Shown: one piece after another, positions 26,001-38,527 of the stretch
Layout: the number at the start of each line of letters is the position of its first letter
Numbering within the stretch: the stretch's first letter is position 1
Assembly: GCF_965363235.1 (NCBI RefSeq)
Contig: NC_134838.1
Span: forward strand, 6,763,001-6,827,000
Direction: 5' to 3'
DNA length: 64,000 nucleotides
Origin: Mytilus galloprovincialis
Lineage: Eukaryota > Mollusca > Bivalvia > Mytilida > Mytilidae
The notes under the pieces: model-generated
Told to the model about the DNA's origin: nothing
The model's input: only the letters and a program-made list of their open reading frames with translations
The model's database searches: none
Made by a program: the position numbers and the translations under genes

Positions 26001-27160
26001 CCAATTATGGGCCCCAAAGGGCATAAACATTACAACATCAATAATTTTTTCATAATACAATACAAACAATGAGATAAAAAAAAAGAAAAAGTTAAACGAG
26101 AACTATTTAAGTTCTTAAAGAATACGTAGATAAAGAATCTATAGTATGTTTTTTTTTTAATACTAATGCATTTTATTGCAAGTGTGGTTGATATAGATAA
26201 CAAACAAGCAGCCCAAAAAGAAAAAAAGAAAAATAGATATCCACATATGTATAGTACACAAAAAGTTGGATCAATTAAATATATAATAATTAGCCAAAAA
26301 GAAAGTAGAAATTAAACATGTCCATGACTCATCAGAAAAACAGACCAAATCGCAAAAACTTAACTATAACCAATGAACCGTAAAAATGAGGTAAAAGGCT
26401 AGATAACACCTGCTAGTTGAACATATACACCTTACAATCCTTCCATACACTAAATCTACTAGACCTATTGCTAATAGTATCTGAGATATTGACTTGACCA
26501 CCATGCAAAACTTAACCTTGTCCACTGATCCACTTTTTTATTCCCCTCTCCGATATGCCCACCTACGATAGTAGAGGGGCATTATGTTTCTGGTCTGTGC
26601 CTCCGTCCATCCGTCCGTCCGTTCGTCCCGCTTCATGTTAAAGTTTTTGGTCAAGGTAGTTTTTGATGAAGTTGAAGTCCAATCAACTTGAAACTTAGTT
26701 TTTTATCCCAATTTCATGGTCCACTGAACAAAAAAATGATAGTGCGAAGTTCAGGTTAAAGTTTTGGTTAACGTTTTTGGTCAAGGTAGTTTTTGATGAA
26801 GTTGAAGTCATATCAACTTGAAACTTAGTACACATGTTCCCTATGATATGATCTTTCTAATTTTAATTCCAAATTAAAGTTTTGGCTCTAATTGCACGGT
26901 CCATTGAACATGGATAGTGCGAGTGGGGCATCCGTGTACTATGGACACATTCTTGTTTTAGTAGTCACTAAACCATGAAATTGGGTCAAGGACAATGGAT
27001 ATGTGACAGACGGAAACTTCGTAACATAAGGCATCTATATACAAAGTACGAAGCATCCAGGTCTTCAACCTTTTAGAATATAAAGCTTATAAGAAGTAAG
27101 TTAACGCCGCCGCCGACGGATCACTATCCCTATGTCGAGCTTTCTGAAACAAAAGTCGCA
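25640..27160 (-). repeat. Dispersed repeat F2, copy 1, with two internal insertions
   Basis: Blocks ATGAGGTCAAGGTCAGATGA, CACCTTACAATC, GACGGAAACTTCGTAACAT, AAGCATCCAGGTCTTC and GGATCACTATCCCTATGTCG also occur in this order at 42060-43030. Copy 1 is interrupted by a LINE tail (about 25925-26280) and by 26530-26955, a T-rich block with TCCGTCCATCCGTCCGTCCG. Its first 90 bp resemble F5. Confidence 0.75.
25925..26062 (-). mobile_element. LINE 3' end with a ~38-nt poly(A) tail
   Basis: On the minus strand, TGCCCTTTGGGGCCCATAAT is followed by TGG and 38 A residues (26000-25963), then A/T/C-rich repeats. A transcript tail of this length marks a recent retrotransposition. The coding part left of the tail is short and undefined. 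Confidence 0.6.
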
Positions 27161-27690
27161 GGCTCGACAAAAACGAGAAAGCTAACGGCCTAATTTATGA
27201 ACAAAATAATGAACCAAACACAAATATGTTACACAGCAACAAATGGCAACCACTGAATTACGAGTTCTTGTATTGGGACAGGCACACACAGAATGGGACG
27301 GGGTTGAACTCGTTTGAATACGCCAACCCTCTCTCTTACCTGGGACAGTCATTGATTGTACAGTAAAACATTAACTACAAAATTCATCAGATCAAACAAA
27401 CATACATCTAACAAAAACACAGAGTACGGGTGGACGGTTACCCCGGATACATCCACGTTAACAAAAAGACACTAACAAACTCGATATATAGCTATTCCTA
27501 AAGAATACATCTAACAAAAACAAAGAGTAAGGGTGGACGGTTACCCATACATCCACATAACAGAAACACAGAGTAAGGGTGGACGGTTACCCATACATCC
27601 ACATAACAAAAAGACACTAACAAACTCGATATATAGCTATTCCTAAAGAAAAGTAGTACATATAAGAGCCAGTATATAATAATATGTAAA
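27161..27690 (-). repeat. Dispersed repeat F1, antisense, with an internal partial duplication
   Basis: ACGAGAAAGCTAACGGCCTA, GGCAACCACTGAATTACGAG and TTGGGACAGGCACACACAGA mark the antisense F1 body. At 27420-27650 the block AAGGGTGGACGGTTACCC recurs three times and ACTAACAAACTCGATATATA twice, giving small nested direct repeats. Confidence 0.75.
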
Positions 27691-28850
27691 ACATATGACA
27701 TTATAACTTCTCAATCACGCGCATGGACAACTTTTAGCTGATTCCCAATTGCCTACGAGTATATGTTTCAATATTCAGCTTCTTCTGAGTAATAAAGGTC
27801 TATAAATATGTCAAACTCAACTATAAAGCTTCTGAAAGCTCTACTGTGATAGTCGAGTTTGACATATCCTGTTGAAGAACATTCAGAAAATTGGTGACAT
27901 TCCATTTTGTACACAAAAAAAAAATCCCCTCTGCCTCACCATCTCTCTTCTAAAAATTTCATTTACAATTTATATGTAGATGTTTGATTGGTGTATATTT
28001 AAAAAAATCATGGCATTTGCAGTATCTGCTTTCAATAGTTGAGATGTCAAATGTCTAGTCTGAGATGTTAAACCATTATTAGCAAATGTCTATTCAAAGA
28101 GAGATAACTCTTAATTATTTGACTTTTCAAATTTTATAATTGATGACATTTGTCATTTTCAATTCATGGATTGAGATTATATTTAAAGTATGAAATATTA
28201 AATATTATAACTGTTTGTTATGTAATGTATGCTTAATTTTTACTCATGTAGTTGTAATGCATGCTAAATTTTATACATTATGGTCACCACATTACACGGC
28301 TGGTAATCTACACACGCAGAACATTTGGTTCTGCAATGAAAACTGTGAGAGGATTTTCCGGTTGTGCTTGAGTGGAGTAATTGTCACCGCTTCAAAAGGT
28401 ATGTACATTTCTAAATCGCAATTTTCTAATTCAACTGATCAAAATATTTAAAATCGGAGAATACTATGCTGTGGTGAATAAGTTAACGAAGAGATATATG
28501 TATCATTTACTGTTGTACATGGTGTTAAACTCCTACAAAATCAGTTGTCCCACGAGAAATTGCCTAAAAAAGTGACATTTGAATTTTGAAATGGTTCTAT
28601 TAACTGACCTACAAGTTTAAATTTACACTTTTTTCGGTCAATGGGTATGAATGCCGTTTTGGGCGACGTGTACGCTGTCCGGTGTTGATAGACGTCTTAA
28701 TAAATCTTAAAACCTCATTTTGTCATTATTCCATGCGTGAGGGGACGTGAAATAATATCTGTATATTCAAGCTATGAGTCGTTGAAAGTAGCCTAAATTT
28801 GGTTTAATTCTTCATGAAAAAACACATTTGCGTGCATCTTCTATATATTA
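27691..28850. other. Spacer, no supported gene
   Basis: A plus frame at 28215-28451 includes a Cys-rich stretch (WFCNENCERIFRLC) and is followed by AAAAGGTATGT, which resembles a splice donor. No second exon or family was recognised, so it is left as unassigned. Confidence 0.35.
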
Positions 28851-29245
28851 TAACATCAGACTTGGACTTATCTTGAACTGAAATTTAATGTGCGTATTGT
28901 TTTGCGTTTACTTTTCTGCATTGGCTAGGGGTATAGGGGAGGGTTGAGATATCATACACATATTCAACCCCGTCGCATTTTTGCGCCTGTCCCAAGTCAG
29001 GAACCTCTGGTCTTTGTTAGTCTTGTATTATTTAAACTTTTAGTTTCTTGTGTACAATTTGTAGGTTTAGTATGGCGTTTATGATCACTGAACTAATATA
29101 TATATTTGTTTAGGGGCCAGCTGAAGGACGCCTCCGGGTGCGGGAATTTATCGCTACATTGAAGACCTGTTGCTGTTGTCTGCCGTATGATCGGGTTGTT
29201 GTCACTCTTTGACACATTCCCCGTTTCCATTCTCAATTTTATACA
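28851..29245 (+). repeat. Dispersed repeat F1b, sense copy
   Basis: It contains ACATCAGACTTGGACTTATC, GGCTAGGGGTATAGGGGAGG, GTCCCAAGTCAGGAACCTC, ATTGAAGACCTGTTGCTGTT and TTGACACATTCCCCGTTTCC. It aligns with 63640-64000 (sense) and 61030-61340 (antisense). Confidence 0.85.
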
Positions 29246-29789
29246 AACGAATTATGAAATAGAACTTTGAAATAAATTGAGGGAAGCTAGGTTTTATAAT
29301 ATGTTTTACGAAGAATAAAAAGAAAAATAGTGTTAACGTTTTTGTTTCTTGTTACAAATAATTTTTCCCTATCATCTCAGTATGTATTTTTTACGAAAAG
29401 AGTTATCTCCCCTTGAATTTCTTATTTGACAAACAAATTATTGTTAAAACACAAGTTTTGATATTTGTTTAAATATTCTACAATTGCTGTTTTTTATGAG
29501 GTAAATAGTTTTATCGACATTTGAATAACTGATTTTCACTGAGGCCAACGGCCGAAGTAAATATCAGTTTTACAAAAGTCAATTAAACCACATGATTTAC
29601 CGAAACAAAAGACAGTAGTTCTTTTATTCCATACCCAGAGAGAAATGTATGTAATGGCAATTATTTACCAAAACAAATTGTACATCAAACATTTTTTTAT
29701 CAAAATTATGCACGTTAAAAGCACGCGACGTTTTGCGCGGTGAAAATACTTTTACCGCAAGTGAATATGCTTATTTATTCAAAATCCCA
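29246..29789. other. AT-rich spacer, no gene seen
   Basis: No recognised element; short frames only. Confidence 0.4.
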
Positions 29790-30275
29790 TTCATATAGAA
29801 TTAAGACTGTTCATCAGTGACACTCATATCAAAATATTTATAAAGCCAAACAAGTACAAAGTTGAAGAGCATTGAGGATCCAAAATTCCAAAACAAATTG
29901 CCAAATACGACTAAGTTAATCAATGCCTGGGATAAGAAAATCCCTAGTTTTTCGAAAAATTCAAAGTTTTGTAAACAGTAAATTTATAAAAATGACCACA
30001 TTATTGATATTCATGTCAACACCGAAGTACCGAAGTGTTGACTACTGGGCTGGTGATACCCTCGGGGACGAAACGTCCACCAGCAGTGGCATCGACCCAG
30101 TGGTGTAAATAAATGGTAATCAAAGGTACCAGGATTATAATTTAGTGCGCCAGACGCGCGTTTCGTCTATACATACGACTCATCAGTGACGCTCATATCA
30201 AAATATTTATAAAGCAAAACAAGTACAAAGTTGAAGAGCGTTGAGGATCTAAAATTCCAAAAAATTGTGATAATA
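29790..30275 (+). repeat. Dispersed repeat F3, two copies of its core in direct order
   Basis: CATCAGTGACACTCATATCA then AAGTACAAAGTTGAAGAGC occurs at 29814-29890 and again at 30181-30257. Between them lie GAAGTACCGAAGTGTTGACT and GGTGATACCCTCGGGGACGA, then GGTACCAGGATTATAATTTA and CCAGACGCGCGTTTCGTCTA. The 61-residue frame at 29923-30108 is part of the repeat. Confidence 0.8.
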
Positions 30276-30439
30276 CAAGATACAGGTTCAAGAATATGTG
30301 GTACGTGTGCCAATGAGACAATTCTCCATGTTCTTGTAAAAAGTAAACCATTACATGTCAAAGTACGGCCTACTGTATATACTTTTCTGGTAATATTCGC
30401 ATACCTCAATTGTAGTGTTTCAAGTTTAAAGAAATTGAC

Positions 30440-30797
30440 ATGAGATAACATGTTCTTGTAGAAGGACAACTGGGACGGTCAATATATTTATTTATTTTTT
30501 GTTTTTATGCTTTTAGTCTGTTATATTTTATGATCCCAAGTGATTTGCTGATTCCCCCGTTTCAATGCACATAGAGGCACTTGCCACATGAACTCTGACT
30601 CTGGAGGCTCACAAATCAAATAGAGTTGCTTTCATTATATTGCATGTTTTTTTAGTTTTATTTGGTAGTATTTGCATGATGCTGCATGTTTTTTATGTGA
30701 TAGTCGGTTAAAGAGCTCACCAGAGCTCATGTTTTCTCTGTTATTATGTATATATATGCCGACTCTAAATAAAATTTACTTACTTACTTACTTACTA
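30440..30797 (+). mobile_element. LINE-type 3' end with (ACTT)n tail
   Basis: The stretch ends TGCCGACTCTAAATAAAATT followed by ACTTACTTACTTACTTACT (to 30796), a microsatellite tail typical of some non-LTR elements. The upstream part is T-rich non-coding 3' UTR-like sequence. Confidence 0.6.
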
Positions 30798-30799
30798 AT

Positions 30800-31035
30800 C
30801 ATGGAGAAACTCCGTCCGTACGGTCTTCAACAATGAAAAATACACACAGTATCCATGAACGGCCCCACCGTGACAACTTGAATGCCAGTGAAACAATTCA
30901 AACGAGAAAACCAACCCAATTTATATTAAAACAATAAACCATGAAAACATATTGCAGACAGTAAACACCGACAACCATTGTTTTAGGCTTCGGACTTGGG
31001 ACTAACACATACAAATAAGAATGATGTTTAGGAAA
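30800..31035 (-). repeat. Dispersed repeat F1a, antisense copy
   Basis: CCGTACGGTCTTCAACAATG, AACGAGAAAACCAACCCAAT and GGACTTGGGACTAACACATA are the reverse complement of F1a landmarks. Confidence 0.75.
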
Positions 31036-31230
31036 TTCATAACAATGCATACCAATTGAACCTTAATTTTGTAATGTTCATACACGAGAACTGTTTTACT
31101 TCGGATATTGCTAGGTATATATAATATGCTAGTGCTTATCGAATGCGCCACCAAAAATTACACGACGAAATATCCGTAAATCAACAAAATCAATACGAAA
31201 ATTGCTTGAAAGATCATAGTAATTTTGCAC

Positions 31231-31811
31231 TAAGGAGAAGGTCCGGTAAGACCCCTTTTTGGCCCCAAAATATAACAGTTTTACAAAATTGTTTAAATGT
31301 AAACTTTTAGTTATTTATTGGACAGTTGAATGCTTCTGCTACATAAATATGGGCTGTTTTTGACCATACAATGCACATATATATCGGGTTGTAGCACCAT
31401 TAAGTCATGCTAAATTACTGAAATCTTCAAAATTCTAGCATTTTAGGTAAATTTTAGACGGTTTCCGTCTAAAACGAAAGTGGCCGCATTCGTGTTCATC
31501 CTTAATATTGAAATGTAAGTTGTGTTTTATGATAATGCATAACATATATAAAGGTTGTGGATGAACACGGATGCGGCCACTTTCATTTTTGACAAAAAAC
31601 ATCTGTAAAATGACAATTTTCGGCATATTTGGTAGATTTTTCATATTTGAGCTTGAATCGGATCGTTTTTAATGACTAAATCAGTTAAAATCTTTCACAT
31701 TAACTAATTGAATCAAATGAAATAGACACTTAAGTGTTTAAAAAGTGGTCAAAATCTTTCGTCAGATGAAACTGAAATTTGAGGCCAAAATGAGTCCGGA
31801 CCTACTCCTTT
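31231..31811. mobile_element. ~580-bp TIR element (AAGGAGAAGGTCCGG ends)
   Basis: AAGGAGAAGGTCCGGTAAGA at the left is matched by TCCGGACCTACTCCTTT at the right. Inside is a second inverted repeat, GTGGCCGCATTCGTGTTCAT versus ATGAACACGGATGCGGCCAC, about 50 bp apart. No coding capacity. Superfamily unknown. Confidence 0.65.
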
Positions 31812-32053
31812 CACAACGATCTGCTTGGGATAACTTAAAACATGAAATGAAATCGAAATTTTAAGTTTGAACGACTCTCTAAAATAATAAAATATAAGAG
31901 ATCATTTAAATTGAAAGGATCATGAAAACAACTGTTTAGTACTTTTGCGAAACTTCATCAAAAGGAAGGACAGGCATTGGTATATTATAATATGAACTCG
32001 TAAGTTAAAAACCCATTAGAGAAAATTTCACAAAAATATATTATTCATATAGT

Positions 32054-32070
32054 TTTATTTCATATTTATT
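32054..32070 (-). terminator. Polyadenylation signals of actin B
   Basis: Two AATAAA hexamers read on the minus strand (32070-32065 and 32059-32054), 94-110 bp beyond the stop codon. Confidence 0.68.
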
Positions 32071-32163
32071 TCAACAAAAACAGTATGAAAAAAATTGCAC
32101 AATCCCTGTAGACATACAAATATCACAGATCTAGGAGGCAACGTAGCCCGAGTTCTTAACATC

Positions 32164-34848
<2,685 letters not shown>

Positions 34849-34879
34849 TTATTGGGTTAATAAGATAGGTGAGAAATTT

Positions 34880-35000
34880 CAGTCGTATTTATGCAGTAAA
34901 AAGCGAAGGGGCGGAGTTTTCCAAGAAATAGACTCATATCGTAAGAAATCAATACCAAATTTGGGAATACCTTGTTCCCTTATATGGATTGGCCAATAAT
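34880..35000 (-). promoter_or_regulatory. Actin B promoter with two CArG boxes
   Basis: Going away from the ATG (34806): ATAAATA TATA-like element (34892-34886), GGGGCGGAG GC box (34908-34916), CArG box CCAAATTTGG (34955-34964), CArG box CCTTATATGG (34978-34987) and the palindrome ATTGGCCAAT (34988-34997), two CCAAT boxes back to back. The CArG boxes are 23 bp apart, about two helical turns. The GC box is 110 bp from the ATG, almost as in actin C (113 bp). Motifs are seen; function is inferred from known actin promoters. Confidence 0.72.
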
Positions 35001-36069
35001 ATCTATCATGTGGTAGGTATAGGTGTTGACATACTTTACATACTATACAGGTATATCTAATTATGGGTTTATGAAATAATCTAGTAAACAAACACCTTTA
35101 GTTCAAATTCGTTCTGTACAGAATGATTAATAGACCATACGTAAAGGAAATGTATGTTTAAACGTACATAAATGTTGTCTCATTATTTAACGTATATACC
35201 TACAAGTTTTTTTCCCATACGTTGCTATTTATTTTGTTATTGTGTTCTCAAAAATGTTTACACACGTCTTTTACACTACTAAAAGTGCAGATTATTAATT
35301 TATTTTTGTAATTTGAAAACTAGCAAATTTTTTATTTCAAAAACTAAGAAAGCTTAGTTTTGTTTAATATAAAAGCGTCAAATAATTTTATACATATTGG
35401 TCTTTCTAAACACACGCATATATAAATAAATCTTTATTTTTATATGTTCTCTTAAACCAAAGTACAATGGTATAGAGACATGTACAAATAAATTAACAAA
35501 CACACTACAAAATTACAAAATAAAAATAGAAATGCAAAGAACAGACATAAAGCGGTTAGCTTAGAGTTATAATTATAATAAATTTGCCTAACTTTTTAAG
35601 TAGACGGATTGTTACATTTCATAAATCTTCAACCGTTTTGGTCTTTTAACAACACTTTAGATTACAAACGTCATTTTTTCATTATAATCCATGGCCAAAC
35701 ATTCCAAGATACAACTCGACCCTTCAGGTTTCAATGGGGGAGGGGGGATGGGGGGGGAGGTCTTGGGTCTTCAATGACTATTATATATATATATATATAT
35801 ATAGTATTTACACAATATAAAGATAAGAAGATTTGGTATGATTGCTGTGCAAAAGTATTTAAGTCAATATCATTTTTTCTGTCAATTGGTCAAAGAAAAG
35901 GCTTGAATTCAAAGTAAACAAAGAATAAAATGGCCCCAAGATACTTTTCAGTCATTGCGTTGCTCTTCCACTATATCTTCTGTGCTTTACAACTTTACCG
36001 AGGCCAATACTCAAAATTGTATTCTACATTTTTCTACAGATTACTCTTCACTCTTATTTATTTCTTGTT
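35001..36069. other. Spacer upstream of actin B, no gene seen
   Basis: AT-rich with a (TA)n tract at about 35785-35804 and a G run near 35736-35757. The plus frame at 35609-35917 crosses both and is not supported. Confidence 0.45.
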
Positions 36070-38100
36070 CTCGAGGCCCTCGATCGTCAAGTGGTTAACG
36101 TAGTTCCCCTTATAAAGTTTAAACTGAGTCGTTCCTCTACTGTATCGTTATCCTGTCAAAACATGTAGGTTGTAAGTTTGAGTCGTTCCTCTACTGTATC
36201 GTTATCCCGTCAACACATGTAGGATGTGAGTTTGATTCGTTCCTCTACTGTATCGTTAGCCTGTCAACACTTGTAGGTTGTGAGTTTGAGTCGTTCCTCT
36301 ACTGTATCGTGATCCAGTCAACGCATGTAGGTTGTGAGTTTGATTCGTTCCTCTACTGTATCGTTATCCTGTCAACACATGTAGGTTGTGAGTTTGAGTC
36401 GTTCGTCTACTGTATCGTTATCCAGTCAACACATGTAGGTTGTGAGTTTGAGTCGTTCCTCTACTGTATCGTTATCCTGTCAACACGTGTAGGTTGTGAG
36501 TTTGAGTCGTTCCTCTACTATATCGTTATCCTGCCAACACATGTAGGTTGTGAGTTTGAGTCGTTCCTCTACTGTATCGTTATCCTGTCAACACATGTAG
36601 GTTGTGAGTTTGAGTCGTTCCTCTACTGTATCGTTATCCCGTCAACACATGTAGGATGTGAGTTTGAGTCGTTCCTCTACTATATCGTTATCCTGCCAAC
36701 ACATGTAGGTTGTGAGTTTGAGTCGTTCCTCTACTGTATCGTTATCCTGTCAACACATGTAGGTTGTGAGTTTGATTCGTTCCTCTACTGTATCGTTATC
36801 CCGTCAACACATGTAGGATGTGAGTTTGATTCGTTCCTCTACTGTATCGTTATCCAGTCAACACATGTAGGTCGTGAGTTTGATTCGTTCCTCTACTGTA
36901 TCGTTATCCTGTCAACACATGTAGGTTGTGAGTTTGAGTCGTTCCTCTACTGTATCGTTATCCCGTCAACACATGTAGGTTGTGAGTTTGAGTCGTTCCT
37001 CTACTGTATCGTTATCCTGCCAACACATGTAGGTTGTGAGTTTGAGTCGTTCCTCTACTGTATCGTTATCCTGCCAACACATGTAGGTTGTGAGCTTGAG
37101 TCGTTCCTCTACTGTATCGTTATCCAGTCAACACATGTAGGTTGTGAGTTTGAGTCGTTCCTCTACTGTATCGTTATCCTGCCAACACATGTAGGTTGTG
37201 AGTTTGAGTCGTTCCTATACTGTATCGTTATCCTGCCAACACATGTAGGTTGTGAGCTTGAGTCGTTCCTCTACTGTATCGTTATCCAGTCAACACATGT
37301 AGGTTGTGAGTTTGAGTGGTTCCTCTACTGTATCGTTATCCTGTCAACACATGTAGGTTGTGAGTTTGAGTCGTTCCTCTACTGTATCGTTATCCTGCCA
37401 ACACATGTAGGTTGTGAGCTTGAGTCGTTCCTCTACTGTATCGTTATCCAGTCAACACATGTAGTTTGTGAGTTTGAGTCGTTCCTCTACTGTATCGTTA
37501 TCCAGTCAACACATGTAGGTTGTGAGTTTGAGTCGTTCCTCTACTGTATCGTGATCCAGTCAACACATGTAGGTTGTGAGTTTGATTCGTTCCTCTACTG
37601 TATCGTTATCCTGTCAACACATGTAGGTTGTGAGTTTGAGTCGTTCCTCTACTGTATCGTTATCCTGTCAACACATGTAGGTTGTGAGTTTGAGTCGTTC
37701 CTCTACTGTATCGTTATCCTGCCAACACATGTAGGTTGTGAGTTTGCGTCGTTCCTCTACTGTATCGTTAGTCGCCAACACATGTAGGATGTGAGTTTGA
37801 GTCGTTCCTCTACTGTATCGTTAGCCTGTCAACACGTGTAGGTTGTGAGTTTGAGTTGTTTCTCTACTGTATCGTTATCCCGTCAACACATGTAGGTTGT
37901 GAGTTTGAGTCGTTCCTCTACTGTATCGTTATCCTGCCAACACATGTAGGTTGTGAGTTTGAGTCGGTAAGTGGCATGTGCTTCCGACTCCAATCTTAAT
38001 TTACTTGGATTGCTAACGGTTCTCCTGCAGGAGGTCAGAGTTGCTCTTAAACTATGCATGGTCGCCGCAATATAGCTTTGAGTCAATCAATCAATCAAAT
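36070..38100 (+). mobile_element. SINE-like element whose head is expanded into a 54-bp array
   Basis: The left edge GGCCCTCGATCGTCAAGTGG then TTAACGTAG resembles a tRNA A-box region. The array unit contains GGTTGTGAGTTTGAGTCG, which resembles a degenerate B box. After the array comes a non-repeated body (GGCATGTGCTTCCGACTCCA, GGATTGCTAACGGTTCTCCT) and a (TCAA)n tail at 38083-38098. This order (head, body, simple tail) is that of a SINE. The tRNA origin is an inference. Confidence 0.58.
36125..37967. repeat. 54-bp minisatellite, about 34 copies
   Basis: The unit contains GAGTCGTTCCTCTACTGTAT, CGTTATCCTGTCAACACATG and TAGGTTGTGAGTTT. The 54-bp period equals 18 codons, so a 492-residue plus frame (36309-37787) repeating THVGCEFESFLYCIVI is open. 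Copies vary at a few fixed positions (CCTG/CCAG/CCCG, GTCAAC/GCCAAC). Confidence 0.96.
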
Positions 38101-38527
38101 CCTGTCATGTCATGAATCCATAACAATTTCTATATATATGCATTTACACTTTTCCTTTTGAACTTTGGAGTATAATTGTCCCAATAATTGGCAAACCTAC
38201 TATTACATCTTCTTATGTTTCTAGACAGCGCACAGCCAGGACCAATTGAAAAATAAGAGTGGCTTACACTTCAAGATATGACAATTGACACAAAATTATA
38301 AACGTTTTAAACAAAATCGCAAATACAAACAATATATAAAGATTTTAATGTGCAACTCAATTATGATGAAGTAAAGTACAAATGAATACTAATTGAATTA
38401 AACATTGACAGGATTGGGGTAGGAAAATTCACAAAACAAGAACTTAAGATTGAAAAGTCTTGAAAAATTGTATTTCAAAAAGTAGCGGAACATACCGATA
38501 GGACATTCAAAACTCAAACGAAGGGAA
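38101..38527. other. Spacer between arrays, no gene seen
   Basis: AT-rich, with no element recognised. Confidence 0.4.

Noticed and set aside
28215-28451. Cys-rich 78-residue frame ending at a donor-like AAAAGGTATGT
   Set aside because: No partner exon, acceptor or family could be identified; it could be chance.
36309-37787. 492-residue plus-strand open frame with an 18-residue repeat
   Set aside because: It exists only because the 54-bp unit is a multiple of three. It has no convincing start or unique domain and lies in a minisatellite within a SINE-like element.
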